Assembly (NCBI GenBank): GCA_903813345.2
Contig: CAIIXF020000004.1
Span: 14,079,001-14,143,000, forward strand
Direction of reading: 5' to 3'
From: Owenia fusiformis
Lineage: Eukaryota; Annelida; Polychaeta; Sabellida; Oweniidae
Length of the DNA stretch: 64,000 nucleotides
Shown here piece by piece: positions 1 through 10,842 of this stretch. The translations under genes and the position numbers were made by a program. The notes under the pieces were generated by a model. The model was not told the DNA's origin and did no database searches. It worked only from the letters and a program-made list of their open reading frames with translations. The first letter of the stretch is position 1; every line of letters begins with the position of its first letter.

Positions 1-99
1 TGGACCTGAACCCAGAGAATCTTCCATTTGAAAGAACACCAATTGAAAACTGCACAGCTGATTAAATGTCGTTTTATCTATTTCTCAAATAGCGATGGT

Positions 100-335
100 A
101 TGATTAGACAATAAATATTGATAAATAATTTTACGCAGTTTTTTTAAAGATGGCTGCCGCTTCAAAAATGGCTGGAGTTTTTGCGAAAATCTTAAGTTTT
201 TACCTTTTGTACCAAAGAAATGAATATTATAGTTTGAAATTGTGGAAGAATATTTACAACATCTGTCTTCACATATATCCCATGATTTTCACCCTGATCC
301 CAGGATCCGTGTATAAAGGGAGGGGGATAGATTGA
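100..335 (+). repeat. Dispersed repeat, second copy at about 60.66-60.87 kb
   Basis: The stretch beginning near the GATGGCTGCCGCTTC motif (about 148) and running to the GTGTATAAAGG motif aligns with 60660-60870 in IWS1 intron 8. The shared order is a poly-T/A run, a GCCGCTT block, a TTTTTCGCAAAA-like block, a TTTGAAATT block, a CACATATAT block and a final CCTGA(C/T)CCC block. It is therefore a dispersed, probably non-coding repeat, and the 61-residue reading frame here is not a gene. Bases 336-700 show no recognisable feature. Confidence 0.55.
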
Positions 336-689
336 ATAGATTGTTCCTACTTAACATAGTGTCTTGAAATATCGCATACGTAGTACTATGAAATATATTA
401 TATAGTATGACAAAATAGGAAAGTTTCGATCACCTACCACATTCATGTTATAAAGAAGATATTTGAGCATTTTGTAATCTAAAGCATATATGTATAATGT
501 CGATTTTTATATGTAAAATTTCGATTGAGAACAGTAACAATTTAATCCAATCATAACGTCCACTAATCCACATGATACATCATATTTAAATTGCTTTTTC
601 AAAACGAATATTTCATACCATAACCCAAAAAGTCAGATAAGTCCAAACATGTGTCGTCATCAATGTCCCCATGAAATGTCACATCAGAT

Positions 690-854
690 GCCCTTTTTCT
701 GCCAGTGCCATTCAATGTCCTCGGGGACTGTTGCCATTCGATAGTCGAGCGTCGGACATCATTTATCTGTTCATCAATATGTCAAATTTAGACAAAGCAA
801 CAATCAGCCGTTTGAGGTAGAAAACCCCATACAGAAGAACTTGCGGCTTCGACC
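690..854 (+). promoter_or_regulatory. Proximal promoter / 5' leader block of paralog 1
   Basis: About 130 bp (705-835) is strongly similar to an orphan block at 8520-8645 and more weakly to the sequence just upstream of paralog 2 (10690-10800). Shared words include CGGGGACTGTTG, ATAGTCGA, ATTTATCTGTT and CAGCCGTT. Similarity stops near CAGCCGTTTGAGG, about 30 bp before the start codon, which suggests the block contains the core promoter and transcription start. No clear TATA box is visible. Confidence 0.5.
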
Positions 855-3800
855 ATGATGGAAGCTCAGAGAATCACACTCATTGTTGCAATGGTTTGTG
901 TGTCACCATTGACAGTTTCAAGCCAATTGACATGGGTAACTGGTAAGTTTACTGAAGACATTTCACACATTATGTAATACAGATCAGCTATTAGGATGGC
1001 CTATTTTATAGCTAACAAAATACAGGATGACCGGAAAAAGAGACCATTGAAGTAGGCAATATCTCCTAAATTCTTACACCTAACAAAATACAGATTAGCC
1101 ACGATTGCCTATTTCATAGCTAACAAAATACAGGATGACCGGAAAAAGAGACCATTAAAGTTGGCAATATCTCCTAAATTCTTACACCTAACAAAATACA
1201 GATTAGCCACGATTGCCTATTTCATAGCTAACAAAATACAGGGTGGCCGGAAAAATAGACCATTGAAGTAGGCAATATCTCCTAAATTCTTACACCTAAC
1301 AAAATACAGATTAGCCACGATTGCCTATTTCATAGCTAACAAAATACAGAGTGACCGGAAAAATAGACCATTGAAATAGGCAATAATTAGACAAATAACA
1401 TCAATGAAATTTTGCACACATCAGAACTGTTCCATGGAATTTTGTTCCTGAAGCTTCAATACAACCAGTCAACTGGTTCAGGAGCTGTGATCATTTATAT
1501 TACATGCTCCAATTTGCCACAGTTGAGGCCAAGGCAGAACTGGATTCACATGGCAAGATACCCTTACACATTCAGCTTTTGTAATTAGCAGTGATTGCCT
1601 TCTTTAGGTCAGCAATTGTCTGGGGATTGTGTTGGTATACAATTTGTCTTTCAAAAAGCATCACAAAAAGAAATCAGGTGGATTCAAGTATAGGTTGTGT
1701 GGAGATGAAGGGTCATCTGATCAATGGTTTATGATCCTGTTGCCAAAGTGAGTCATTTTAGGTATAAGGAGTAGTGCCATCTTGCTAAAACCACTATATG
1801 GCACAATTAAATCCCATGTGGCAACTAACCGCTGCCCAAAACTTCCTTAAGATGATACTGTAACTGAGTAGCGCCACTGAGTCATAAGTCATAAGGTCAG
1901 ATGACACTTCATCTCCATACACCCCAAACTTGTACCCTGTACAAATCATCTACAATTGTCTAAACTGAAATATTCTAGACATGATTGTAAATATAGAAAT
2001 TCATATCAGAGGTATGAGGGGTTCATGTGGACGGAATTTATCAGTTAAGAGGCCGGGTGGAAAAGCCAGATTCATCAAATTCGGACGACATTAAAATCGG
2101 ATTATCAATAATTTGAACAATATTGATACTCAATAATTTGAACAATATTCATACTCAATAATTTGAACAATATTGTTGAAAGTCATGTGATTGAGGGGCG
2201 AGTAACATAATATGGTAGTTTCCATCTTTTTATTATTCTCATTTAGCTCCCGGGCCGATATGCGAGGCAACGTGTACGAAGTTCTTAAGTATTCCGCAAT
2301 GGGTGTGTCGTGGGATTACCAATCCATTCCAACAGGAAGGTGCATGTCTACTGCTTGAGGATTCACAAGGGTGTTGTGCCGGTTGCGTTAGAGGTAAGGG
2401 TAACGATTTATTGACCGCTACCGAAGAAGTAAGGGTCACGATTTATTGACCACTACCGAAGAGGTAAGGGTCACGATTTATTGACCGCTACCGAAGAAGT
2501 AAGGGTCACGATTTATTGACCGCTACCGAAGAGGTAAGGGTCACGATTTATTGACCGCTACCGAAGTTGGCCAAAGTTGCTTCAATGAATTTGATCAGTT
2601 CCTTACACATGTTACACACACAACTATTACTTGCAGCAAGGCAAAATAATTCCTGAGGTGGGGTAGGGGGAGGGGGGATTCGTCAGAACCCCTCAATCCC
2701 CCATAAGACGGCCCCAACCATCGGTTAACATATGTATTTTCCGTTCACAGGTGCCATTAACGCATCACCAGCTATTGCAGACCTGCTCACGTTTGTAACT
2801 GACACCATTACCAGAATTATTGGGATATTTAATCCTTTCGAACAAGCCCTTATCAATGCAGTAATTGCTGACTTAGTGGGTCTCGACTTCTTTGGAAACA
2901 TGGAAAATATACTGAATAATGTAGATAACCAAATTGTTCCGACTACTTGTACCTGGGGGCAGATCTTTGCGACCAGACTGTGGAGTATTCAAGACGTCTG
3001 TGAGCGTATCTTAGATTCATTTGATGGTCGCGGAGGGGTGTTTCCCCAGCCACAAGACAGAGATGCTTTTACACGTGTATTAGACTTGGTCCTTTGGTTT
3101 AAACAGTGCCTGCTACCTAGATGTAAGTAGGCGGTTAGCCACTATTTCACTGAATCCCCGATGGCTTTTAAGTCCAATACATAGGCAATATATTGCCCGG
3201 GGATCATATGTCTATTCTTTTCTTAGTATGGTGTCACTTTACCAATGCTTAGACATTGTGTTGTTTTGAAACCATTTATATACAGCAATGGCCATCACAG
3301 CAAAAATGTGTATGAATACAATGAATCCTGACATCAGCATTCATACAGGATATGCACCTTGATTGTGTGCCAATCCTGTATGTATCCAGGCGTCAGGATT
3401 CGTTGTATTCATACACATTTTTTTGCTGTGCATATATTCAAACGTCTAAAACACAAGATTGTTATCTGAATAAAAACTAGTTTGTCGATGGTAGTATATT
3501 ATATATGTTATATAGTAAAACAACAAATCAAATACTAGTAAGCCTACTCACTGTATTTGTAACAAAGGTCAGAGCTGCAGCTGGTGAATATATGTACTAA
3601 TGGTTATCTCATAATCTTTAGTGCTTGATCTCAGTGGCTTGGAGTGTTTCAAAGACGACTTGGGTTGCGAGGGACGGCATCACACCTTCTGTAAACCTGA
3701 CTGCAGATGTTCGGAATGTAGAACGAACGACGACTGCAACGAACCTGATAGGCCAAACTGTAGAAATAACCGTGCGGGAATAATGATATGCGGGGATCCC

Positions 3801-6800
3801 CACATATCTCAGACCATCAAAGGCGCTGAACATCGAAGACTTTGCTACGACTTTGTGGGAAAACCCGGTTCAGCGTATCTGTTCTTCAGAGATCACGAGA
3901 TAGGTAACACATATTTTCCCCCAAAATTGTTTTCCTATATACAATCACACATTTATCATATATTCATGATATGATGTCATATCTGTTATTTCCAAAGAAG
4001 GAAGTAAGGTCCCGTGAAGCCATCTCTGCCTCTACTTGGTCTAATACTGTATAAGTGGTATTTAATCCGAGTGGGTAATTTTCCGAATGGTCAAATTTCA
4101 TCATTTTCCTAATTTCAATTTTCCTAATGACAAAAAACCTCCCATTGGATAACATTATAAAGACAATATTTCCGACATTTAATTTTCCGAACCTAGCAAA
4201 AATTAGGAAATAGGCAAATTAAATAATTAGGCAAAATTACCACTTATACAGTATTATATCAAAGGCATCAAATTGCACTTTACGAACTGACCACTTTCGA
4301 ATTCAAAGACTCGTTCTCCCAAAGGAGATAGTAGCTACCAGTCTCCGTCCTGATGTTCCAGGCTCCTCTCCGTTTCTGATGTTAAAACATAGCATGATCA
4401 TCATCATCATTGAGCCCCGGCATTGAGCTTACAGTGTGTTGGAAAGACCGACTTGAAGTATCGCATCAGCTAAAAAGCTAAATGCCAAATACTAAAAGTT
4501 GATAAGGCTAAAACTAGAGGATGGCATGCAATTCAGTTCCCAATAGAAGTGGGATGCAGAGGTTTCCCAGCATCTTCACTACCCTACCTCCTGTCCCAGC
4601 TAAGACTATCACCATCCCAGCTGAAGTCAGCTGTCAAAGTAGTAGAACCTGTGGCAGAGTCCAACTCACGGTGGCTCTGGCTCAAAAGGAAAGACAAGTG
4701 GAGTCCTTCAGCGAGTGATGCCTAAGTTCAAATCATCACTGCCCCACTCAGATTGTGCATTCAGGTTAGGGGCCAAATGTGAATGATCTGAGATGCCTGC
4801 TGATGACGCAATCAAGGACCTTCACGTAATAATCGATGATGCTATCCACCTGTTTTTCCCACTCAATTTGTGGCAACTTGTCGCCGATGTTGATTTTAAG
4901 AATAATGAAACTATCGAGCTTCATTTTTCCGTATATTGGTAGTTCTAGGCATATACCCCAGCCCTCCATTGGCTAAATGTCTGTTCAAAATTAGAATGTC
5001 AGTTTAGGGACAGGGTGTTGAGGGATAGGTAGGTACTTATCATTTCCATGTGCATGAGGTTTCAACTTGGAATATTTACAATGAGCAGTTTCCCTGTGTA
5101 TCCCTACGTACGTTACGTTGAAATTACGAACGTTAATTGTTTATCAATTTTATAATCTAGATGTCAAAACAACATTTATCGAGGATGAGGACGCCAACCA
5201 TGAGTCTTTCGTCGACTACATCGGGCAAATTAATGTAACAAGAAAGGACATCAAGATATCTATCTCACCAGATCAGGTAATCTTGATAACCTCAGAATGT
5301 GAAACAATTTACCAGTGGAAAGAAGATACCGTTAACCTCGCAGGCGGACTAATGATGATCGGAAAGAAACAAATCCGTGTTTACTTCAACAATGACACGG
5401 TTGAGCTTATTGTCACTCGTAAAGGACGCGCAAAGGGAACTCCTTTCCTAAACTTTGGTGTCACAGAAAGGGCAGGGTTATCTACTAACGCCGGTGGAAT
5501 TATGGGTAAGTTGAATCCAATAGTTGCGAATTCTAATATTAAGGTTTTAAGCAATAAAAGGGTAGCGATGAGTTGGGTGTTGCATTTTGAAAAATAGTCA
5601 CGCTTTCTCGAATATTTCTAGCTGAAAGCATTCCTTATCATACCTATGGAGTACGGTTCAACACGAGGGTGATGAAATTTGAGCATACTGATGTTTTCAT
5701 CGTTTCAAAAAGATCTGGTCTAATTTCTAGATATTTTTTTGGGGATGTCTGTAACAATATCCTAGACAGTGAACTTGATTTTCACATTTAAACCTACAAA
5801 ACCTCCGAATGTAGAATACGGTATAGCGCGCGGGTAAGATACGTGTAACGCAAATCTAATTCCTTTTACCGAACCGTTACCGCGCGTTATACCGTTTAAG
5901 CCTACTACATTGGGACTTTGTGTAGTAGACTATAGGTTTGATAATGGAATTCATTGTCAACTACACTTTCCAGGATGTTGTTCCAGACATTTACATATAA
6001 AAATATCTAGAAACCAAGTCAAGCTATGTGGTTGATCGAAGCATCCTATAGCTCCCATATTAAACTTATCTATCTACTTATAGTCAAAACAGTAATGTTT
6101 GTGACTACTTTGAATTTAAAAAATAAGCAATCAAATCACCATATTGAAACAGTTTATGTAAAAATAGAAACATTTATATTTATCCTAACTTTTGTATATT
6201 TTTGTTTGTTTTCTAGTTTAGCTATCATATCTGTGTCCTCTAATATTTTGATACTTCTCTGCCATGTTGTTTTCGGAAAAATTAACTTAGCTGCAACTCC
6301 CTAAATTATACAAGGCCACAGCTTTGCTGCACATTATACATTACTATCTGAAATAAACAAAATTTGATACTTTTTTAACCTTTTAAATTGCTTCTAGCAG
6401 TGGTAAGGCCAAAATAGCTTGGTTTGGACCACGTCTTTCTGTAACGATGAAAACATCTCAGCTGATTGCTCACATTTTATTACCCTCTGTGATGTACTGT
6501 ACCCCGCGTGTTCAACTGCCACGCTTATATGACTAAAGTCTATGTCAATGCATTAGGAATGAACATTTTTGCTATAATTTGCAATAAAAAATGTAATTCA
6601 CAAAACAGCAATATGTTGCAAATGGAATGCTTCTGTCCCAAATGAATTTGTGATTCAATAATTTTTTCTTCAGTTGATTTAGTTTTTAAAGCTAGAAACA
6701 AAATTCAAACAAAAGTATTTCATTTACTGTAACTTAATTTAAACACGCGATCAATTATTACAGGATGGATTGGTAACAAGGCTGTTTACAAGGATGAAGG

Positions 6801-6933
6801 CCCTCATTCTGGTTACATAACATTGGGAGAAGTCACAATTCCTGTTTACGACAATAAAGACGGCTGCTTGAAAATAGATGAAGAGTATTTGGACAAGTTC
6901 AGCTCTATTCTTCATTTGTTCGAAATGGATTAA
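855..6933 (+). CDS. Secreted cysteine-rich protein with ITIH-C/vWF-D-like C-terminal domain, paralog 1 (6 exons, 467 aa)
   Basis: Predicted exons are 855-942, 2247-2393, 2751-3122, 3622-3903, 5161-5505 and 6764-6933. All introns are GT-AG and phase 1, and the joined frame is open to TAA. Residues 1-23 form a signal peptide (MMEAQRITLIVAMV...TVSS). Residues 30-78 form a Cys-rich module, C-x3-C-x10-C-x12-C-x8-CC-x2-C. Residues 79-202 form a unique mostly helical segment with few Cys. Residues 203-240 form a second Cys-rich stretch (CRCSECRTNDDCN). From about 255 onward there is CGDPHI, then LCYDFVGKPGSAYL and LNFGVTERAG...NAGGIMGWIG. The last three match the layout of the ITIH heavy-chain C-terminal domain (SDPHF, LCFNI-GKPG, GLLGQF), a vWF-D relative. 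It is probably extracellular. NVT and NDT glycosylation sequons are present in exon 5. No vWA or VIT domain is visible, so it is not a true ITIH heavy chain. Function is unknown. The start is the first ATG of an ATG-ATG pair that is conserved in paralog 2. Confidence 0.8.
975..1382 (+). repeat. 108-bp minisatellite in intron 1 of paralog 1
   Basis: The GCTAACAAAATACAG word recurs at 1011, 1119, 1227 and 1335, exactly 108 bp apart, giving about 3.7 units. Each unit contains a CAGATTAGCCACGATTGCC segment. The beginning of intron 1 in paralog 2 (10940-10985) holds a single related half-unit (CAGATCAGCTACGATGGC), so the array grew from pre-existing intron sequence after the gene duplication. Confidence 0.85.
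2391..2565 (+). repeat. 35-bp minisatellite starting exactly on the exon 2 splice donor
   Basis: Five 35-bp units start at 2391, 2426, 2461, 2496 and 2531. The first three bases (GAG) are the end of exon 2, and the donor GTAAGGG is the start of the intron part of unit 1. Units alternate GAGGTAAGGG and GAAGTAAGGG, so three of the five carry a full GAG|GTAAGG donor motif. Paralog 2 has no such array. Confidence 0.9.
3296..3430. mobile_element. Foldback MITE (about 135 bp) in intron 3 of paralog 1
   Basis: Arms of about 55 bp begin CACAGCAAAAATGTGTATGA and end with its complement, TTTTTGCTGTG. The whole element can fold into one hairpin with a loop around 3355-3375. The flanks share only CAT, so the target duplication is short or uncertain. 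It is absent from the same intron of paralog 2. Confidence 0.75.
4047..4251. mobile_element. Tc1/mariner-type MITE (205 bp) in intron 4 of paralog 1
   Basis: The inverted ends CTGTATAAGTGGTA and TACCACTTATACAG are perfect over 14 bp and are flanked by TA on both sides, the hallmark of Tc1/mariner target duplication. There is no transposase. The small minus-strand frame across it is an artefact. The rest of this intron (4252-5160) shows no other recognisable feature. Confidence 0.75.
5640..6520. repeat. Imperfect nested foldback in intron 5 of paralog 1
   Basis: There are three concentric inverted pairs. The outer pair is about 5640-5735 with 6420-6520, sharing a GATGTTTTCATCG core. The middle pair is 5733-5800 with 5940-6016, sharing TTTCTAGATATTTTT. 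The inner pair is about 5808-5835 with 5878-5915, an ACGGTATAGCGCGCGGGTAA-like arm. The right arm appears interrupted between about 6020 and 6420. Intron 5 of paralog 2 does not show this structure. Confidence 0.6.
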
Positions 6934-7242
6934 AGTTTAGTCCATTTCGAACAAATTGAGAGTTGATTAAATTTGAAACTTATTCAGATCGAGACGAGCA
7001 CTTATTCAGACAGTCATATATTAAAAATACAAAATAGAACATCATTATGATAGATGTACTACAATCTACAATATCACGCATAGCTTGGAAATATTTAAAA
7101 TATAGACAAAAAGTGACAAAACGTTCACATCTGTTCCTATTGATTGTGTTTTCCCGAGACAGATATCAGCCTATAACATTAGGATATATGGCAGATGTTT
7201 GATTCATCTCTGTTCCAGCAATGTACATGTATGCTGTTGATA

Positions 7243-7248
7243 AATAAA
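7243..7248 (+). promoter_or_regulatory. Poly(A) signal AATAAA of paralog 1
   Basis: A canonical AATAAA lies about 310 bp after the stop codon at 6933 and is followed by a T-rich stretch. It is the best candidate 3' end of the first gene. Confidence 0.5.
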
Positions 7249-7737
7249 AGTCAAATTACATTGTTTCATTTTTATCATTGGAATTTTATTGCAGGTTCTG
7301 TATAAATAATTATCAGACATAAAGCGGCTTTTACACGTAGTCCAATGGGGGATCTATTGTTGCCAAACTTTTTGAGGGAAGTGTATATGGATCAGATGTT
7401 TTTAACAAACTCATATTTCAGATATGTTAAATGCAAGCTTGATTTCACTCTACAATACCTAACCCCTATAGTACTATGAATGCATAAGATACTCTGTTTG
7501 TTTAATTGTATTGTTTAGTATATTTTTGAAAGTACCTTATTAAAATCTGACAGTTATCCGATAAACCATTATAAGGAACAGACAAGTACAAACAAATAAC
7601 ATAATCATCACTAATAAGCCAAATGGGTTGCTCATGAACATCAAATGCAAGGTATAGTAGAGTGAGATAGGAGAACTGTTCAGCTGCAGGGTTTTACGTG
7701 AATGTGTAGAATTATGATTTTCCCTACTTGTAATAAA

Positions 7738-8039
7738 CACGCCTAACCATCGTGTTAGCAGGCGTCACCGTACAGCGTAAAAAAAACAGTAGTACACTGA
7801 GAAAAAATCCGAACAGTGCTCGTAAAACGTTTATCATAATCAGAAAGTTAAAACCATTTCTAAGAGAATGCTGTTTTTATTTCACATGAAATCGTATTAG
7901 TTTTCATCAAATTGATTTTTTTAAACCCTTGTCATAGTTTTTGCTTCAAAGCAGTTAATTTGCGTTACCTACAGAAAACTGTACTCCGCTATTTTTTGAC
8001 GCTGTACGGTGACGCCTGCTTACGCGATGGTGAGGCGTG
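7738..8039. mobile_element. Non-autonomous DNA transposon, 302 bp, 5-bp target duplication ATAAA
   Basis: Terminal inverted repeats of about 60 bp begin CACGCCT and end GGCGTG. Both contain AGGCGTCACCGTACAGCGT. The flanking pentamers are ATAAA on both sides (7733-7737 and 8040-8044). There is no coding capacity. Confidence 0.75.
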
Positions 8040-8519
8040 ATAAAGGCTCTGAGAAACAACTGAAAGATGGACAATAATGTAATGTGCCATTGGATTACAC
8101 GTTCACGTTCAAATTCTCAAAAACGCATCGATAACCCCCCCCCCATAAATTACATAAGTCGCGACTGCATATTGCAAAAGACTCATTCAGTGTCAACAAA
8201 AAGTTCTAAAAAGCAAGTCCGATGTCCTGTTTAGAAGCCCACATTCTTATGATTGAAAAAAGCTTAACTAAGGCCTTTTGGAAATTTTGGGTTAGTACTA
8301 ATTTCTCGACTGAGAAATCTAACGTGGAAATTGTTTTTAAGACTTGATTCATGGAAAATGCCGTCGTCAGAAATGACATCTTGATTCACAAGGTTTCGAT
8401 TGATCCTACCTCTAGACCCAGTGGAAAGCGACGATGAGAAATGATACAAATATGTAGTCAATAGTATCAATGTTCACTGGGGAATGACAAATTAGATAAC
8501 ATTGTCCTTTCCATTTACC

Positions 8520-8645
8520 AATATTTAATGTCAACGGGGACTGTTGTCATTCAATAGTCGAACGTCAATCATAATTTATCTGTTAATTAGATTTTGAAAC
8601 ATATGTTTAGACAAAACAACACAGCCGTTGGAGGTTGGAAGCTTT
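8520..8645 (+). promoter_or_regulatory. Orphan third copy of the paralog promoter/leader block
   Basis: The words AATGTCAACGGGGACTGTTG, CATTCAATAGTCGA and TTTAGACAAAACAACA match the region 705-835 upstream of paralog 1 at roughly 80% by eye. No signal-peptide exon follows: the sequence diverges right after CAGCCGTTGGAGG. It may be the remains of a third tandem gene or a promoter-only duplication. Confidence 0.6.
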
Positions 8646-8961
8646 CCTACAATTTTAAGTAATACAGTAGTTGTTCGTTCAGTGCGATCGTTTCTCCTTT
8701 GCCTCTGAAGATTAATAATTTCCGAGGCATATTATGCTGGTTCCTCAGAGTAAATCGCTAATTTGAACCGTTTCCTTATCAAACAAAGAAATACATTTCC
8801 CCCGTTAAAGTGTAATCTTAACCTTCAACACTAGAGGATCATCGGGAAAGAGACTGAACGCAGCAGTGATTTGATCCCCGTGGTTGATAAATAGCTATAG
8901 TTTGACCACTATAAAATGAATGTGTATTTCACTGGTGATCCACTCGATTACGCTGGTTAAT

Positions 8962-9390
8962 GGTTCGTTTCGGTAACAAAATGTCGGAACATCGAAGGTA
9001 CGATTTTTCTTTTTTCCTTATTTCATAGGCAGAATTCCCACGACATCAGTATCATATGTTTAAGAAATTGAACAAAGTTGCAAACAGCTAGTTCAGAAGA
9101 CAACAGAATCGTCGATTTGATTCCTCACTTAAGTTACATAAACAGTATTTCGAAAAACAGTTAAGATCTGCACTTTTCACCCATACCGTTTATGTAACTT
9201 TAAATTAAATCGATAAATTCTTTTCTCTTCTGAGCTATTCTTTCCCAAACATGTACATTTTCTAAAACATATAATATTGATACACGTTTGTGGTAAAAAT
9301 ATCGTGGGGATTCTGCCTACAACGCGTGAAATAAGGAAAAAGGAAAAATCGTACCTTCGACGTTCCAACATTTTTTTACCGCAACCAACC
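8962..9390. repeat. Foldback element, about 430 bp
   Basis: The left arm, 8962-9050, contains GAACATCGAAGGTACGATTT. It is the inverted complement of 9300-9390, which contains AAATCGTACCTTCGACGTTC. No target duplication was resolved. The 107-residue minus-strand frame over the right arm is not considered a gene. Confidence 0.65.
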
Positions 9391-9426
9391 GAAAATTGAT
9401 GGTCTGTCCCTGTGTCCCAATGCATT

Positions 9427-10095
9427 GCGTGATCAACTGAAAATAAAACTGCGCGAGCAAATTTTCTAAACTTTAGCCATTGAGGACATTTATCAATCAC
9501 GATATCATTAGTAAATACATTTTTATGATATAAATTGAGATTAAGTGATGCTATGTGAAATAAATGGTGACTGAAGTGACTGAAGTGAAAATTGCTCGCA
9601 TAGTTTTATCTTCAGTTGATCGGTATGGCCAATCAGAAAGTTATCGGGCGCGGGCTTTTCAAAAGTTATATTGACCCGCTGTCTTTTGTACAGTTTACAC
9701 CATACATCATCATATCTATGTAATAATTAGAGGTTAGTTACTATCGTGGCATATATTCCCGAGGTCTCAGTGATATATAGCCCGACCTTGGGAGGGACAT
9801 TGATCTCTGAGAACCGAGGGCATATGTGCCACGATAGTGACATAAATGATTTATAACATACCTATGATGATGTAGATTTGTCAGAGAGTACCGTTTTCTT
9901 ATAGAATTGACAAACAAATTGTTTGAAATTGATTGACATGAGTTTAGAAAAATTGCTCGCGCAGTTTTATCTTCGATTGATTGGTTATGACGTCAGCGCC
10001 TTGACCAATCAGAAAGTTAGCGGGCGCGGGCTTTTCAAAACTTATATTGGCCCGCTGTCCTGTGTACACTTTGCACTATACACCATCATAGGTAT
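9427..10095. repeat. Repeat cluster with a roughly 105-bp palindrome
   Basis: A unit starting GAAAATTGCTCGC and containing GGGCGCGGGCTTTTCAAAA occurs at 9588-9720 and again at 9948-10085 in the same orientation. The start of the unit also occurs inverted at 9427-9466. Between the copies, 9734-9841 is a palindrome with arms starting ACTATCGTGGCA and ending TGCCACGATAGT. Its extended arms (about 9705-9872) share ATCATCATA/TATGATGAT. From 10096 to 10689 nothing recognisable is seen. Confidence 0.6.
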
Positions 10096-10689
10096 GTTAT
10101 AACACACTATATAATATAGAGCAACAAACAATAATCTGAACAATGCATTGATTTCCCAACATTATAACGTTTCGATATCAAGTTAGTAAATGAATCATCG
10201 TAACTCGTTGAGTAACTCGTTTGTTTCAACTTTGGAAAATAAATCATTTCTATTACTGTGAAAAGTTGAAATTTTAACAAAAATGCAATCCATATTTAGT
10301 GGCACCTTCTGGATTTGACAGTAGTTTCCAAGCGCAAATGTCATGAAGTTGTGAAATACAATGTTCGTCAATGAGGATTGGCATCAATCATTCAATCTAG
10401 ATCTCATGTTGCCTGGCGTGAAACAATTTGGTAACGATGTTTTCCATGTCTTGAAGACTAGTACTGCTAGGGGCGTTTGAATACTATATTATATCACCAT
10501 AATACTCGCAATGTCCTCTTCCAATGAAATACTCCGTCCAAAGATGAACCATATACAAATATTATTACTTAATTGTTCCACGCCAGGAAACGGAAGATCG
10601 CGTTAAAGTAATGGGTTTCAACCCTCCTTGGTTATTTGTTCAACCGGAATTATTGACATTAAAAACTGTCTATCAAGTGATTCAAATGT

Positions 10690-10842
10690 TGTCAACGGGA
10701 AAATGCTGTCGTCAAAAGCTGTCAATACCATACAATAGCTGAACGTCAGGCAGCATTTATCTTTTCATCGTTATGTATTTATACATCATAGTCCAGCAGT
10801 TTGAGGAGGCATTCTCATACTGAAGCACCCATTGCTTCGCTT
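10690..10842 (+). promoter_or_regulatory. Proximal promoter / leader of paralog 2
   Basis: This is the most diverged of the three promoter-block copies. GTCAACGGG, CAATAGCTGAACGTCAG and CATTTATCTTTTCATC keep the same order as at 705-835, ending with CAGCAGTTTGAGG just before the coding exon. Confidence 0.4.

Noticed and set aside
855-6933. Calling the paralogs true ITIH heavy chains or mucin/vWF genes
   Set aside because: No VIT, vWA, C8 or TIL domain is visible. Only the GDPH-type tail is similar, so no gene symbol is given.
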